This document shows positions 50,701 to 55,737 of a stretch of DNA of 64,000 nucleotides, in pieces (position 1 is the stretch's first letter; every line of letters begins with the position of its first letter). Under the pieces are notes generated by a model, which did not search any database, was not told the DNA's origin, and saw only the letters and a program-made list of their open reading frames with translations. The stretch lies in the NCBI GenBank assembly GCA_949987565.1, contig OX465118.1, forward strand, positions 2,818,538-2,882,537. The letters run 5' to 3'. The stretch comes from Luidia sarsii. Its lineage: Eukaryota; Echinodermata; Asteroidea; Paxillosida; Luidiidae. The translations under genes were made by a program, and so were the position numbers.

Positions 50701-51208
50701 CTACTTTGGTCATGTCACAGGGTCCGAAAGCACAATATTAGCATAACACTAGGGTTAACAGAGGGTCAAAACAAAAGAGACAGACCCGGGAGACAGTGGC
50801 TGGATGATGTAAGGGAATGGACCAACACCCCCATAATATAGGTCTACAACTTGATAGGGAAGACCAAGGTTAGGGGAGAGTGGAGGAGGTCAGTGCACCA
50901 ATGGTCAGTGAGACTACGGAGATGAGTGAGTGACTGAGTGAGCAAGTGAGTGATCCAAGGATTAGATTTTATCTAATGTGAGTGTTAACTAGTGTAGTTT
51001 TGCAAAGTTCTGAGCACAAGTGCATAGAACGTGTTGCTTATTGACTTGATTATAGTTATTTTATAATTTAGCTAATGGTTGATTTTTTTCTTCATATTGA
51101 CAGATTCCTGATGACATCATATCTCAAGGTGACACTCTACGTCTCCTATTCAAATCAGATGACACAATTAGCAAGAAGGGTTTCTTTGCCGAGTACCAAA
51201 TCAGCTAA
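11495..51208 (+). CDS. tolloid (BMP1/TLL family): Tolloid/BMP1-family astacin metalloprotease (19 exons)
   Basis: Secreted zinc metalloprotease. Known family members cleave procollagen propeptides and Chordin/Sog, releasing BMP ligands. Exons: 11495-11711, 16050-16316, 28282-28410, 29634-29757, 31518-31696, 35177-35416, 36799-37017, 37431-37553, 38138-38283, 39174-39369, 40114-40239, 41271-41431, 42701-42881, 44554-44679, 45381-45508, 47486-47699, 49345-49430, 50142-50306, 51104-51208. All junctions are GT..AG and in phase, giving 1043 codons plus TAA. Layout by residue: signal peptide about 1-30, prodomain to 180, astacin about 181-385, CUB1 386-500, CUB2 501-613, EGF1 614-655, CUB3 656-769, EGF2 770-811, CUB4 812-925, CUB5 926-1043. 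This is the full long-form tolloid order. Zinc ligands are H275, H279 and H285, with catalytic E276; the Met-turn is M332 with Y334. It is probably the invertebrate co-orthologue of BMP1, TLL1 and TLL2; a tree would be needed to say more. Confidence 0.97.
14767..14797. repeat. Perfect hairpin, 15-base arms
   Basis: CAACTTACGATGGGT, a single T, then ACCCATCGTAAGTTG, in intron 1. Confidence 0.9.
15483..15700 (+). mobile_element. tRNA-derived SINE with internal insertion
   Basis: Head CTTCTGACTGGCGCCCC and GGGAAGGCCACC, A-box region AGGATAGCTCAGA, then extra sequence, GAGCACTGGTA, B box GGTTGAAGTCC, tail GGTCCAGTCAAAGTTTTCT and an AT-rich end. It ends 350 bases before exon 2. Confidence 0.75.
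16050..16316 (+). CDS. tolloid (BMP1/TLL family): Tolloid exon 2: prodomain, highly charged
   Basis: Follows acceptor TTAATTAAAG. It opens with [14 protein letters not shown], which matches the vertebrate prodomain start ([13 protein letters not shown]). It then becomes extremely Lys/Arg/Glu-rich ([27 protein letters not shown]), probably a long charged helix. Phase 1 at both ends. A nearly identical inverted copy lies in intron 11 (40667-41090). Confidence 0.93.
16436..16672. repeat. tolloid (BMP1/TLL family): Intron 2 minisatellite, GGAGGATTGTGGAGGATTGAGG
   Basis: About four units of roughly 55 bases share TGGAGGATTGTGGAGGATTG followed by AGGAAGGT and a short AT-rich spacer. Non-coding. 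Confidence 0.8.
16814..16985. repeat. Second GGAGGATTG tandem block
   Basis: About three units share AACTCACATTGGAGGATTG, TTGAGGATTGAGGCAGTGAG and GATCTTGCATA. It is related to the block at 16436 but has a different spacer. Confidence 0.75.
17317..17705. mobile_element. Foldback element, GACGTTTCG family, 12-bp target duplication
   Basis: The arms are inverted: AATAGGTTTG, GTGACACCATGTAAATTCTC, GAAAAGAACCGGAG and TTTCG on the left reappear as the reverse complement on the right. The core next to the second arm reads CTGAAGA, then hairpin GAACAG..CTGTTC, then GAAACGTC. It is flanked by a 12-base direct repeat, GATCAGAAATTG (17305-17316 and 17706-17717), consistent with a target-site duplication. 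Other copies: 18385-18590, 57525-57632, 61040-61176 and 62234-62945. Confidence 0.7.
18385..18590. mobile_element. Foldback element, GACGTTTCG family, second copy
   Basis: Contains GTGAGTGAGTGTGGCTCTGA, AAAAGAACC and ATGACGTTTCGGATG, with CCGTCTTCAGGAGAC to the right, then GTGTCACCGCAAACC and the family end CTTGCATAGCCTTAAA. The right arm is shortened. Confidence 0.6.
18590..19025 (+). mobile_element. THAP-transposon fragment
   Basis: It matches the terminal repeat of the element at 53767-55423 (TCTGATTGGGTGTTAAAAAC, ATTACCTATG, TTCGCGTTCCCG). Near 18928-19022 a frame reads YCQAFGC then SFHAVPNKD, the N-terminal zinc-ligand and FHxxP pattern of a THAP domain. It stops at TGA soon after. It contains the 42-base palindrome at 18857-18898. 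Confidence 0.6.
18857..18898. repeat. Perfect 42-base palindrome
   Basis: ACCAAGGAGGTATTAGG, then CGAGCTCG at the centre, then CCTAATACCTCCTTGGT: each half is the exact reverse complement of the other, with no loop. A version lacking 14 bases of the left arm is at 33262-33291. Confidence 0.95.
19026..22020. other. Intron 2, no gene seen
   Basis: AT-rich intronic DNA. The only structure noted is a hairpin-forming inverted repeat at about 21725-21779 (CCCCAAATCCTACA against TGTAGGATTTGGGG). Confidence 0.5.
22150..22560. repeat. Dispersed repeat with GATTTGAATCGCGATTCAAAT core
   Basis: Contains a near-perfect dyad (AATCGCGATTTGAATCGCGA) and the phrases GGATTTGAATCACAATTC, AATCCCACAATGCACTGC and CTTGTTTGTCTCCCTG. 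The same phrases recur, decayed, at about 17920-18190, 23300-23720 and 30030-30520, so this is a multi-copy non-coding repeat family. Confidence 0.5.
22648..23194. mobile_element. TIR element, TTCAGACAGC ends
   Basis: The left end GGTACGTTCAGACAGCGTTT is inverted at the right end (ATGCTGTCTGAAAGTATCC). The interior repeats AAACCGATCCGGTTTAA-type words. Non-coding. Confidence 0.6.
23720..27000. other. Intron 2, no gene seen
   Basis: AT-rich intronic DNA. At 24470-24535 a fragment (GCTGTGTTCGCACTGGACTT) resembles the end of the elements at 35505 and 53191. A T-rich stretch (26040-26130) only gives low-complexity open frames. Confidence 0.45.
27175..28127. mobile_element. TIR element, GGCCCTTTCACAC ends
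   Basis: The left end AAGGCCCTTTCACACAGTC is mirrored by the right end ATAGTGTGAAAAGGCCTTC. The interior is unusually GC-rich and carries ACCCGGGTAA, AACCGGTTC and GATCC palindromic words. It ends 155 bases before exon 3. Confidence 0.6.
28282..28410 (+). CDS. tolloid (BMP1/TLL family): Tolloid exon 3: activation site, start of astacin domain
   Basis: Ends the prodomain with [15 protein letters not shown] (177-180) fits the minimal proprotein-convertase site R-x-x-R, so the mature protease would start near A181. Then comes the astacin start [18 protein letters not shown], close to vertebrate BMP1. Phase 1 at both ends. Confidence 0.95.
28935..29495 (+). repeat. Dispersed repeat, opposite copy at 41957-42500
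   Basis: Shares with the reverse complement of 41957-42500 the phrases ATTTTGGCAGTAAATCAACAG, CCTGCAGACCTATC, AATGTCATCACAGG, ATGCTAATGAGAATTT and TTTGCCAATATG. It lies in intron 3 just before exon 4. Non-coding. Confidence 0.7.
29634..29757 (+). CDS. tolloid (BMP1/TLL family): Tolloid exon 4: astacin domain
   Basis: Encodes [18 protein letters not shown] and IVFTYRSCG, matching the astacin segment ahead of the Cys-rich loop. Starts after TTCAG at phase 1 and ends at donor GGTAAGC in phase 2. Confidence 0.95.
30128..30292. repeat. GAAACGTCAGG repeat, head-to-head pair
   Basis: GTGGGCCTGATGTTCGATCC then AGGACCTTTCTC, followed by the inverted arm CTTTGAGAAAGGTCCTGC and GATCGAAACATCAGGCCCAC, then TTTAGTCAGTAAGCAGTTTG. 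It forms a near-perfect foldback. Confidence 0.75.
30665..31068. mobile_element. TIR element with GATC-rich interior
   Basis: The left end AGCCTTTTCAC is mirrored weakly by GTGTGAAAAGAGCC. The interior repeats GATCAGATCC and GGGTCTGATC words, as in the element at 45701-46151. The ends are less certain than the interior. Confidence 0.45.
31518..31696 (+). CDS. tolloid (BMP1/TLL family): Tolloid exon 5: zinc-binding active site
   Basis: Encodes the Cys-rich loop [11 protein letters not shown] and the complete astacin signature [19 protein letters not shown]275, H279 and H285 bind zinc and E276 is the general base. All key residues are intact, so the enzyme should be active. Ends ENILP at phase 1. 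Confidence 0.98.
32034..32395. mobile_element. TTAA-type MITE, ACAACATTGG ends
   Basis: Left end CTATACAACATTGGTAAAAG, right end CCAATGTTGTATTGGGCCTTTAA. Nearly the same interior (GAGTAATAAACTATTTGTCG, ATGTTTGAGTGAAGATTTC, GATTTCAACATGAGGATT) recurs at 48597-48969 and 57701-58055. Related elements are at 42998-43369 and 63668-64000. Confidence 0.75.
32396..33423. other. Intron 5, no gene seen
   Basis: Intronic DNA with no supported gene. It holds the deleted palindrome copy at 33262-33291. Confidence 0.5.
33424..33490 (-). mobile_element. tRNA-derived SINE, 3' fragment
   Basis: Minus-strand copy of the tail and B-box region (CTTTGACTGGACCAGGACTT then GAGTCTGAGACCTCTGG on plus). The 5' half is missing. 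Confidence 0.6.
34452..34990 (+). mobile_element. tRNA-derived SINE interrupted by a foldback element
   Basis: The SINE head (ACTAGTTGACTATTTGGGAGG) lies left of the insertion and the rest lies right (GGTGGCCATCTAATGG, GGATAGCTCAGA, GAAGAGCGCTGGTA). The B box GGTTCAAGTCC matches the pol III consensus GGTTCRANNCC, and the family tail CCAGTCAAAGTTTTCTTTGCC follows. This is the best-preserved tRNA-like region in the window. Confidence 0.8.
34485..34868. mobile_element. Mutator-like foldback MITE with 9-bp target duplication
   Basis: Terminal inverted repeats of roughly 75 bases start TAGGCTGGTTCCCGTCCCC and end GGGGACGGGAACCAGCCTA. The arms continue through TGGTCTCCAGACGTCTCACG and GGCCGGTAGCTAGC. 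It is flanked by TTTGGGAGG at 34476-34484 and 34869-34877, which is SINE sequence duplicated on insertion. Long TIRs with a 9-base duplication are typical of Mutator-like elements; the family assignment is inference. Confidence 0.8.
35177..35416 (+). CDS. tolloid (BMP1/TLL family): Tolloid exon 6: end of astacin domain, Met-turn
   Basis: Encodes [20 protein letters not shown], then the Met-turn [13 protein letters not shown] (M332; Y334 is the fifth zinc contact in the family), then [20 protein letters not shown] and CPA. Phase 1 at both ends. Confidence 0.97.
35505..35945. mobile_element. TIR element, AAGCTGTGTTCACATTGGA ends
   Basis: The left end AAGCTGTGTTCACATTGGA is inverted at the right end as CAAACGCAGCTT. 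The interior has repeated GTAACTTACCG and GCGTCC-type words. It resembles 53191-53728. Located 88 bases after exon 6. Confidence 0.6.
36799..37017 (+). CDS. tolloid (BMP1/TLL family): Tolloid exon 7: CUB1, first part
   Basis: Encodes [36 protein letters not shown] and [13 protein letters not shown]. These are the opening, first disulphide and acidic Ca-site segment of CUB1. Follows CCCCTCAG. Phase 1 at both ends. Confidence 0.95.
37318..37372 (-). mobile_element. tRNA-derived SINE, tail fragment
   Basis: Plus strand reads TTGGCAAAGAAAACATTGAC then CGGACAGGGACTTGAACCC, the reverse complement of the SINE tail and B box. Confidence 0.5.
37431..37553 (+). CDS. tolloid (BMP1/TLL family): Tolloid exon 8: CUB1, second part
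   Basis: Encodes [20 protein letters not shown] and RGFSAHYE. Starts after TTGTCTAG and ends at GGTAAGG. Phase 1 at both ends. Confidence 0.95.
38138..38283 (+). CDS. tolloid (BMP1/TLL family): Tolloid exon 9: CUB2, first part
   Basis: Encodes [20 protein letters not shown] and [20 protein letters not shown]. The exon ends FE at donor GAGGTAGGG, phase 0, as at the equivalent point of CUB3 and CUB4. Confidence 0.94.
38757..38900 (-). mobile_element. tRNA-derived SINE
   Basis: Nearly complete minus-strand copy: TTGAACC B box, GAGCTATCCAGCCC A-box region, then CCTCCCAAATGGTGAAC and GTCTTTGCCGGGGTGGGGGC as the head. Confidence 0.75.
39174..39369 (+). CDS. tolloid (BMP1/TLL family): Tolloid exon 10: CUB2, second part
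   Basis: Encodes [40 protein letters not shown] and [19 protein letters not shown]. Contains the YDYVEVxDG Ca-site motif. Starts in phase 0 and ends in phase 1 with donor GGTTAGA. Confidence 0.95.
39617..39856 (+). mobile_element. Non-LTR retrotransposon 3' end with (GAGT)n tail
   Basis: A broken frame reads [10 protein letters not shown] and then, after a stop, [16 protein letters not shown]. This is the typical C-terminus of a non-LTR retrotransposon reverse-transcriptase ORF. It ends in a run of GAGT repeats (39824-39855), like the microsatellite tail of many CR1/L2-type elements. The copy is 5'-truncated and dead. Confidence 0.7.
40114..40239 (+). CDS. tolloid (BMP1/TLL family): Tolloid exon 11: EGF1 (calcium-binding type)
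   Basis: Encodes [34 protein letters not shown] and GASCE. Six cysteines are present, with the cbEGF start D-E-C and the hydroxylation-type N-x-x-x-x-Y. Phase 1 at both ends. Confidence 0.96.
40667..41090 (-). pseudogene. Inverted duplicate of tolloid exon 2 with a stop codon
   Basis: The reverse complement matches 15972-16398: exon 2 with both splice sites and about 75-80 bases of intron on each side. Because introns came along, it is a DNA-level duplication, not retrotransposition. I count five differences in the 267-base exon and all change the protein: N to S, D to E, A to V, K to stop (TAG, 40849-40851) and M to R. It lies antisense in intron 11 and cannot be spliced into the sense mRNA. 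Confidence 0.93.
41271..41431 (+). CDS. tolloid (BMP1/TLL family): Tolloid exon 12: CUB3, first part
   Basis: Encodes [38 protein letters not shown] and FELEGND. Starts after CCTATAG in phase 1 and ends at donor TGTGAGT in phase 0. Confidence 0.95.
41957..42500 (-). repeat. Dispersed repeat, opposite copy at 28935-29495
   Basis: Reverse-complement copy of the intron 3 repeat (AAGCTCATTTTCTGC, CAAACATATTGGCAAGCTTC, TGCAGGAAAAACAG, CTGTGATGACATCAC). It lies in intron 12. Confidence 0.7.
42701..42881 (+). CDS. tolloid (BMP1/TLL family): Tolloid exon 13: CUB3, second part
   Basis: Encodes [40 protein letters not shown] and [18 protein letters not shown]. Closely matches vertebrate CUB3. Starts in phase 0, ends in phase 1. 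Confidence 0.96.
42998..43369. mobile_element. TTAA-bounded MITE, AGCCCCTACACAACATTGG ends
   Basis: Bounded by TTAA (42998-43001 and 43366-43369). Left AGCCCCTACACAACATTGG, right CCAATGTTGTGTAGGGGCT: a perfect 19-base inverted repeat. TTAA duplication with such ends suggests a piggyBac-type non-autonomous element (inference). A sister copy is at 63668-64000. Confidence 0.82.
43393..43557. repeat. GAAACGTCAGG repeat, head-to-head pair
   Basis: AGGGCCTGATGTTTCGATCC, AGGACCTTTCTC, then the inverted arm GGTCCTGCTAGAATGGAAAC and ATCAGGCCCTC, then GTCAGTAAGCAGTTTGC. Same layout as 30128-30292. Confidence 0.72.
43838..43967 (-). mobile_element. tRNA-derived SINE
   Basis: Minus-strand copy: GGACCTGGACTTGAATC (B box), CACCTGAGCTATCCAGCCC (A-box region), TTCCCAAATAGTC (head). 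Confidence 0.7.
43990..44146 (-). mobile_element. tRNA-derived SINE, tandem with the previous copy
   Basis: Minus-strand and close to full length. The B box reads GACTTGAACCCGAGG, then GAGCTATCCGGACC, CCTCCCAAATAGTCAACC and the head GTCTTTGCCGGGGTGGGGGC then ACCAGTCAGAAGC. It follows the preceding copy in the same orientation. Confidence 0.78.
44554..44679 (+). CDS. tolloid (BMP1/TLL family): Tolloid exon 14: EGF2 (calcium-binding)
   Basis: Encodes [40 protein letters not shown] and KE. A perfect D-I-D-E-C calcium-binding start and six cysteines. The donor is GTAAGT after GAGT, which sets phase 1 and makes residue 812 Ser after splicing. Confidence 0.95.
44869..45212. mobile_element. Full-length palindromic MITE, AGAGTG family
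   Basis: The left half (ACTCTCTAAATGCAAAAGAG, TGAATAATTCACT, AAAAAGAGTGAAAA, TGTGAAAACCGCTC) returns as its reverse complement on the right (GAGCGG, TTTTCACTCTTTTTG, CACTCTTTTGCATTTTGAGA). Almost the whole element can fold on itself. Sister copy at 58723-59040. Confidence 0.85.
45381..45508 (+). CDS. tolloid (BMP1/TLL family): Tolloid exon 15: CUB4, first part
   Basis: Encodes [36 protein letters not shown]. Follows CTCCACAG in phase 1 and ends at donor GGTAAGT in phase 0. Confidence 0.94.
45701..46151. mobile_element. TIR element, GTTTACACTTGATC ends
   Basis: The left end ACGCTGTGTTTACACTTGATC is mirrored by GATCAAGTGTAAACGCAGTGT. The interior carries many GGATCAGATCC and GGGATCTGATCC palindromic words. 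Located 192 bases after exon 15. Confidence 0.75.
46155..47485. other. Intron 15, no gene seen
   Basis: AT-rich DNA with two short poly-C runs (46654-46662, 46877-46888) and no supported gene or element. Confidence 0.5.
47486..47699 (+). CDS. tolloid (BMP1/TLL family): Tolloid exon 16: CUB4, second part
   Basis: Encodes [40 protein letters not shown] and [18 protein letters not shown]. Matches the vertebrate CUB4 end. Starts phase 0, ends phase 1 (ACA A then GTAAGA). Confidence 0.95.
48005..48210. repeat. Tandem repeat of about 85-90 bases in intron 16
   Basis: Roughly two and a half units share CACACACTCCAACACCTGAC, GAGCTCATGGGTAAACT and CACCCACAAAA. Nearby (47850-48000, 48310-48410) a related set of GTTGGATTTTGT and TTGTTGGATTAGGT words recurs. 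Confidence 0.65.
48597..48969. mobile_element. TTAA-type MITE, ACAACATTGG ends
   Basis: Starts TTAAAGGCCCTATACAACAT and ends CCCAATGTTGTAT. The interior is nearly the same as 32034-32395 and 57701-58055. Confidence 0.75.
49345..49430 (+). CDS. tolloid (BMP1/TLL family): Tolloid exon 17: CUB5, first part
   Basis: Encodes [20 protein letters not shown] and YGDTNYGSQ. Matches the vertebrate ECGGQV...LYSHAQFGDNNY segment. Follows TTTTAG in phase 1 and ends at GGTAAGT in phase 0. Confidence 0.92.
49797..49925 (-). mobile_element. tRNA-derived SINE, half of a head-to-head pair
   Basis: Minus-strand copy (GGCAGGACTTGAGTCAGAGA, CATCTGAGCTACATGTATCC, CCCAAATAGTCAACTAG, TCTTTGCTGGGG). It abuts an opposite copy at 49930-50060. 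Confidence 0.7.
49930..50060 (+). mobile_element. tRNA-derived SINE, other half of the pair
   Basis: GGGCTTGATTGCTCAGATGG, AAGAGCACTGGTA, GAGGTCTTGGGTCAAGTCC and the tail AGTCAAAGTTTTCTTTGCC. It ends about 80 bases before exon 18. Confidence 0.7.
50142..50306 (+). CDS. tolloid (BMP1/TLL family): Tolloid exon 18: CUB5, middle
   Basis: Encodes [40 protein letters not shown] and GRFCGHK. Phase 0 at both ends. Contains the [11 protein letters not shown] Ca-site segment. Confidence 0.95.
50668..50955 (+). mobile_element. Non-LTR retrotransposon 3' end, second copy
   Basis: Homologous to 39617-39856 (ACTACTTTGGTCATGTCACA, GGGTCAAAACAAAAGAGACA, GTGGCTGGATGATGTAAGGG). It also ends in degenerate GAGT/GACT repeats and retains some sequence (50821-50890) that the first copy lacks. 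Confidence 0.65.
51104..51208 (+). CDS. tolloid (BMP1/TLL family): Tolloid exon 19: CUB5 end and stop codon
   Basis: Encodes [20 protein letters not shown] and [14 protein letters not shown], then TAA at 51206-51208. The vertebrate tail after FHLRYTS is absent, so the protein ends right after the CUB5 fold. Confidence 0.95.
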   Translation: MPDDIISQGDTLRLLFKSDDTISKKGFFAEYQIS

Positions 51209-52885
51209 AGGTCTAGTCTGTACCAAACAGACAAATGGTGGTTTGGCAAGAGTTTTACCACTTTAGTTAGTTTTATTACAGACTTACTGTGTCGCACCTT
51301 ACGATGTAGAAATGAATGATGAAACAAATCATGCAACAATCTCCCTGTTGTACCAACCAATAGGCCTACGAGCAAAGTGTTTTTGTATAGAGAGGGAATA
51401 TTCAAAATCGACTTATAATTTTCCCCAGTTGATAGCAGAAAGAGAAATACTGTACAATGTTTAGAATATGGAAAGGGACAAACCACATCAGCTGTGTCTG
51501 AAATGATGTACATGTACTCTGAAACTACAAGATGATTGAGGGATAGGCCTATGAATTTCATAGTAGGTATGTTTCAATTAAGTGAGTTTTGGTAACCTTT
51601 TGAAAAATCAATCCATGGATAAAGGTGTTTTCGCAAGCATGGTGTACTCTGGATAAAATAATCCCGAAAGAAGGGTTCTTACACTGCGTGTTATGTTATA
51701 GGGTTAAAGTCAGCAAGCATGAGTGGAGAAATTGAAATGAGAAAGTATACCTCTTTCACCAATGCTACCATATCCACAAAATCCATCTAATTCAACTGTT
51801 TGCCAAAACCCCCACACTTTTCATTCAAAGGTCCTTAAATTCAGAGTTTAGATTACCGGTAAAACATTTGTAAACAACATGCACAATAGTATTTGAATTA
51901 CCCGTGGGAGTTGTCGTGTAAGTTAGGTGTGTTTGTTTTGTTTACCTGCATTTTAACTTCATTATTAATTCCTTACTTGCTAACAGACATGTTTACCTTT
52001 CTTTCATCAAAAGTTAACTATTGTAACAATATATTTTTATCAACTTAATCTTAATGTATAATATGTCATCAAGTTAATCATGTTCAAACTTCAAGATTAA
52101 TATTATTAAGTTTATTTACTCCTGACATTTTAACCTCATTACATGAATAGGATTGGATTTAATTAGTAACTATTCAAGTTATACAATGGCTCAGTGCTAC
52201 ACAGCTGGTTGCAAATATCAGTTTTTTTGTACAACCGTAGTCAATTGTAGAATGAGTAGAGAAATGCGCAACATTTTCATTGGTTTCTTGATTGGCCCAT
52301 TATTTCTGTGAGTGGGATTTCGAAGAAAGAACTTCAAATTACACTTATTATTCACTAAGGTGAATATAACTAATACATGTACATGTATTAATCTTAGAAG
52401 AAAATTAACTTTAGGTTTTAATGGTAGAAAGTCTTTTATTTCACCAAAATGTCATAAAGTAAGCTTTTACCACTTTGCAAAGGAATGAAATCACAACACT
52501 GAGGAATAACATGACATTTCTTTCATTTGTGGAAGAAAGTGGTTAATCTAATAGATTTTGAATGGACCTTGTTATTTGGCTTTTGTATAGCCTAGCGATT
52601 TGTGATTGAGGCCACTTGATTAAACATTTGGTTCAGCATAGCTTATTTGTAAGTCCATTTCTTCTATCTGTTATTTTGTGTGAACATTTTGTTTGCACAG
52701 AATTAATAAACATGAACGCAACAAAATATGCATGCCCCAAACCCCTGGGACCTACTGCGAGATTGTTGCTTTTGCAAGATTTATTCAAAACATGTCCTTG
52801 AAATGTATAAAAGTGATAGTGTAGAAAAAATGCATTCATGTAATTGGTGTACCTTTGTTCCAATAAAACATTATTAATTTCACAT
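51209..52885 (+). other. tolloid (BMP1/TLL family): Probable 3' UTR of the tolloid gene
   Basis: AT-rich, no coding signal and no clear mobile element, unlike nearly every other stretch of this size here. Candidate poly(A) signals are AATAAA at 52705-52710 and 52862-52867. The exact end is inferred. Confidence 0.55.
52862..52867 (+). terminator. tolloid (BMP1/TLL family): Candidate polyadenylation signal AATAAA
   Basis: Canonical hexamer in CCAATAAAACATT, about 1650 bases after the stop codon. An alternative hexamer lies at 52705-52710. Confidence 0.45.
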
Positions 52886-53190
52886 AGAGATTGTCTCCCA
52901 AGACCTCATTCTTTAAATTTGAATGGTCATGCTTATTTGAGGGATTATTAATCATCTCTCAGCAATTGACAAGTTTTGGAGAATATAAAACAGTTTTTGA
53001 AGATCTTAGAAGCAATCTTGAAAAGAAAATAACCAAAACCATAACCAAAAATACTTGTGATTTAAGTGATTATATAATTTACATTTACAAGCAATATACA
53101 AATGAGATATGTTGCTGAAAGAAAGTACCAAAAGCAATTTTCTCACTCGGTTATAACTACAGTATAGTGTCCAATATTTATTGGACTCTA

Positions 53191-53728
53191 AAGCCGCGTC
53201 CGCACTGGACTTAAAATGGGTAAACTAACCGAGCAAATGGGTAAATTGACCATTTTAAGTCCAGTGCGGACAGCCAGAAAGTTTTCCTCCCAGGTAACTT
53301 ACCCGACTCCAGTGGGTAGTTTAACCGACCAATTTCTGCCCGGTTAAATTGACCAGGTCAGTTTAACCGAGCCGAAAAGTCCAATCCGGACACGACGTCT
53401 CGGTAAACGACTCGGTAAAAAACCACATCCGGCGCCCCGCATTGCCAGAGGCCCTAAATACCACGTGACGTGCCATGGTCCCAATACAACAATGTTGTTT
53501 ACTTTTCGAGCAGGGTCGACGTGTCGTAGTTTTATGGTATTTACATCCGGTGAAAGGTCACCACCGTAGCGCCCTCTTTCGTTTATACGCGCCAGTCGGT
53601 TAGTTTTACTGCGTCGTCTCGGTTAGTTTACCCGAGTCGAAAGTCCAAGTGCGGACGCCGGGAAGATTTACCCATTGGAATGTTACCCACGGGCTCGGTA
53701 AAAAATAAGTCCAGTGCGGACGCGGCTT
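53191..53728. mobile_element. TIR element, AAGCCGCGTCCGCACTGGAC ends
   Basis: The left end AAGCCGCGTCCGCACTGGAC and right end GTCCAGTGCGGACGCGGCTT are perfect inverts. The end motif is repeated inside (AAGTCCAGTGCGGACAGCC, AAAGTCCAAGTGCGGACGCC) together with many CGGTTAAATTGACC-like words. More GC-rich than its surroundings. Non-coding. Confidence 0.85.
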
Positions 53729-53766
53729 AAACCACCTTTTTTTGGTTAAGAGAGGAATGCAACTCA

Positions 53767-55423
53767 AGAAATAAAGTGAGCTTATCTGATTGGTGTTAAA
53801 AACAATCTACAATTACCTATGAGTCACTCACGTACTATTCTCATAAAGAGAGAAAATTCGTGGAATTGTAGGCCGAATTTGCGTTCCCGTACGTAGCCAT
53901 CTTTTCGAAAAATCCGCCGCTGTGTGCTGGGGGCCCGGATGTGACGTGTTGGACGGATAACTGTCATGAGACTACGTGTATGAGTATGAGGTGCCCTGAT
54001 GTGCCCCCTTATAGGCCTACTGCGTACAGCTTGTGTACACTCGCGAGCTAAACGATGATGTACTGCCAGGCTTTTGGCTGTAAAGATGCCAGCGGGAAAA
54101 AGCTAGAAAACACTTTACATGCAAGTTCCAAATAAGGACAAGAAAACTGAGTTACATGTACTTAGGAAGTGGGCTGCGGCCATCAAAGTGGAGAAATGTC
54201 TCAAAATCGGCTACCAATACTCAATAATAGAAATTGAAAGGATGTGATTGTGAATGGGTTTTATGCTGTAGCGATCGATCACTCACCTCCAAGCTTCACC
54301 GAGGAGGAATGGGAGGACTTGCCGAATCTTGCAGAAACTCAACGCCTCGAAGCCGAGAAAGGATACTGAAAGAACATGCTGTTCCTTCTCTATAATTATT
54401 CCATATCGACCAGCGGTGGCAACACGTGAATAAACAGCTTCAAGAATTTCCGATTTTTTTTTCGTTTCGGTCCCTGCGTGAATGTTTACTTATTCTCCCA
54501 TGTACGTGCATGTGAGATCCTTCTCACTGAAGACTGCATGAAGCAGTTTGATTTCTTTATTTTTAACGATGTAAATTAATTGTTTAAAATACCAGTATCT
54601 TTTTAAATGTTTTTGTGGTTTAGATATATGTGTGAATTTGTGAAAATGTTGCTCAACGTTCGCACAGCATTATGGCGGGTATAGTTGACAGACTGGCCGT
54701 ATTTTTATCACATAACTCTATCGTGAAGCACGTAAAATCGTGTTTTTTTTTCTTCAAAAACCAGATGGAGTTCAGAAATGAAACTCACAGAATTTTCGTC
54801 CGTAGATACTAGAAACTATACATGCAGCTAGCTGCACGCAATGCACGCATTGCAATTGTCAGTCACTGATTTCTCCGAAACTACCCACTCAGCTTTGCGA
54901 CAATTTTTTTGTTGCTGGTTAGTGGTATGTAGACACAAATTCTGTGTGAGTTTCATTTCTGAGCTCCATCTGGTCTTTGAGAAAAAAAGAGAAACAAAAT
55001 TCACGAACTTACTCGCTACGCCATAGAGTTGCGTGATAAAACACGGCCAGTTTATCTATGGTAGACCCTACAGGCGGCCAAGTAGAATGCCGTAGGCCTA
55101 CGTCAAATGTATTCATGGCTGCTTAGCATAAATTAATTTCTGGACCCATTGACCTTCCGCAGTCTAGAGATTAACTCATGAATATTCAGTTGTGACGTAT
55201 TTATAGAGCTCTATGTGTTGCTGTCATCTCCGTCGTGACATCACACCCCCAGCAAACAGCGGCGACACCTTCGAAAAGATGGCTACGTACGGGAACGCAA
55301 ATTCGACCTACAATTCCATGATTTTTCTCTCTTTATGAAAAATGTACGTGAGTGACTCATAGGTAATTGTAGGTTGTTTTAAACACCTAATCGGTTAAGC
55401 AAACTTTATTTCTAAGAAATTGA
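53767..55423 (+). mobile_element. THAP-domain DNA transposon relic with long inverted repeats
   Basis: Long inverted ends: CTTATCTGATTGGTGTTAAA, ATTACCTATGAGTCACTCAC and TTTGCGTTCCCGTACGTAGC (53767-53920) return inverted at 55255-55423. The interior begins a THAP reading frame at 54055 (MYCQAFGC). After one extra base it continues VPNKDKKTEL and LRKWAAAIKVEK, including the Trp of the THAP core. A later open patch reads SFTEEEWEDLPNLAETQRL. No catalytic domain survives. THAP domains occur in P-element and Kolobok-type transposases; which one is not decidable here. Confidence 0.7.
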
Positions 55424-55737
55424 TGTCTTGAATATTAATAACTGTTGTCTGACCAAATTTAATGAAATGCCTCTGAAAGGTCAACATTTATGGACTAAAA
55501 TTAAGGAGATACAAACAATTTGATTGTGTGACATTTTGTTGTTATTACATTAAGATTTAATTGTTAAACAGTAGGTTGAGATTTTAATTTAAATTTAAAA
55601 GGCATATTTCTCCAAAATATTGAAATCTTTCTCAAATGGTTCTTTAGATGTTCCAAGTATGCATCGATGTAACTTGAAACGGGAGATGGTGGTTAATATA
55701 GCCTTTGCAAGGCTTCCCACCCCACCAAGGTACATGT

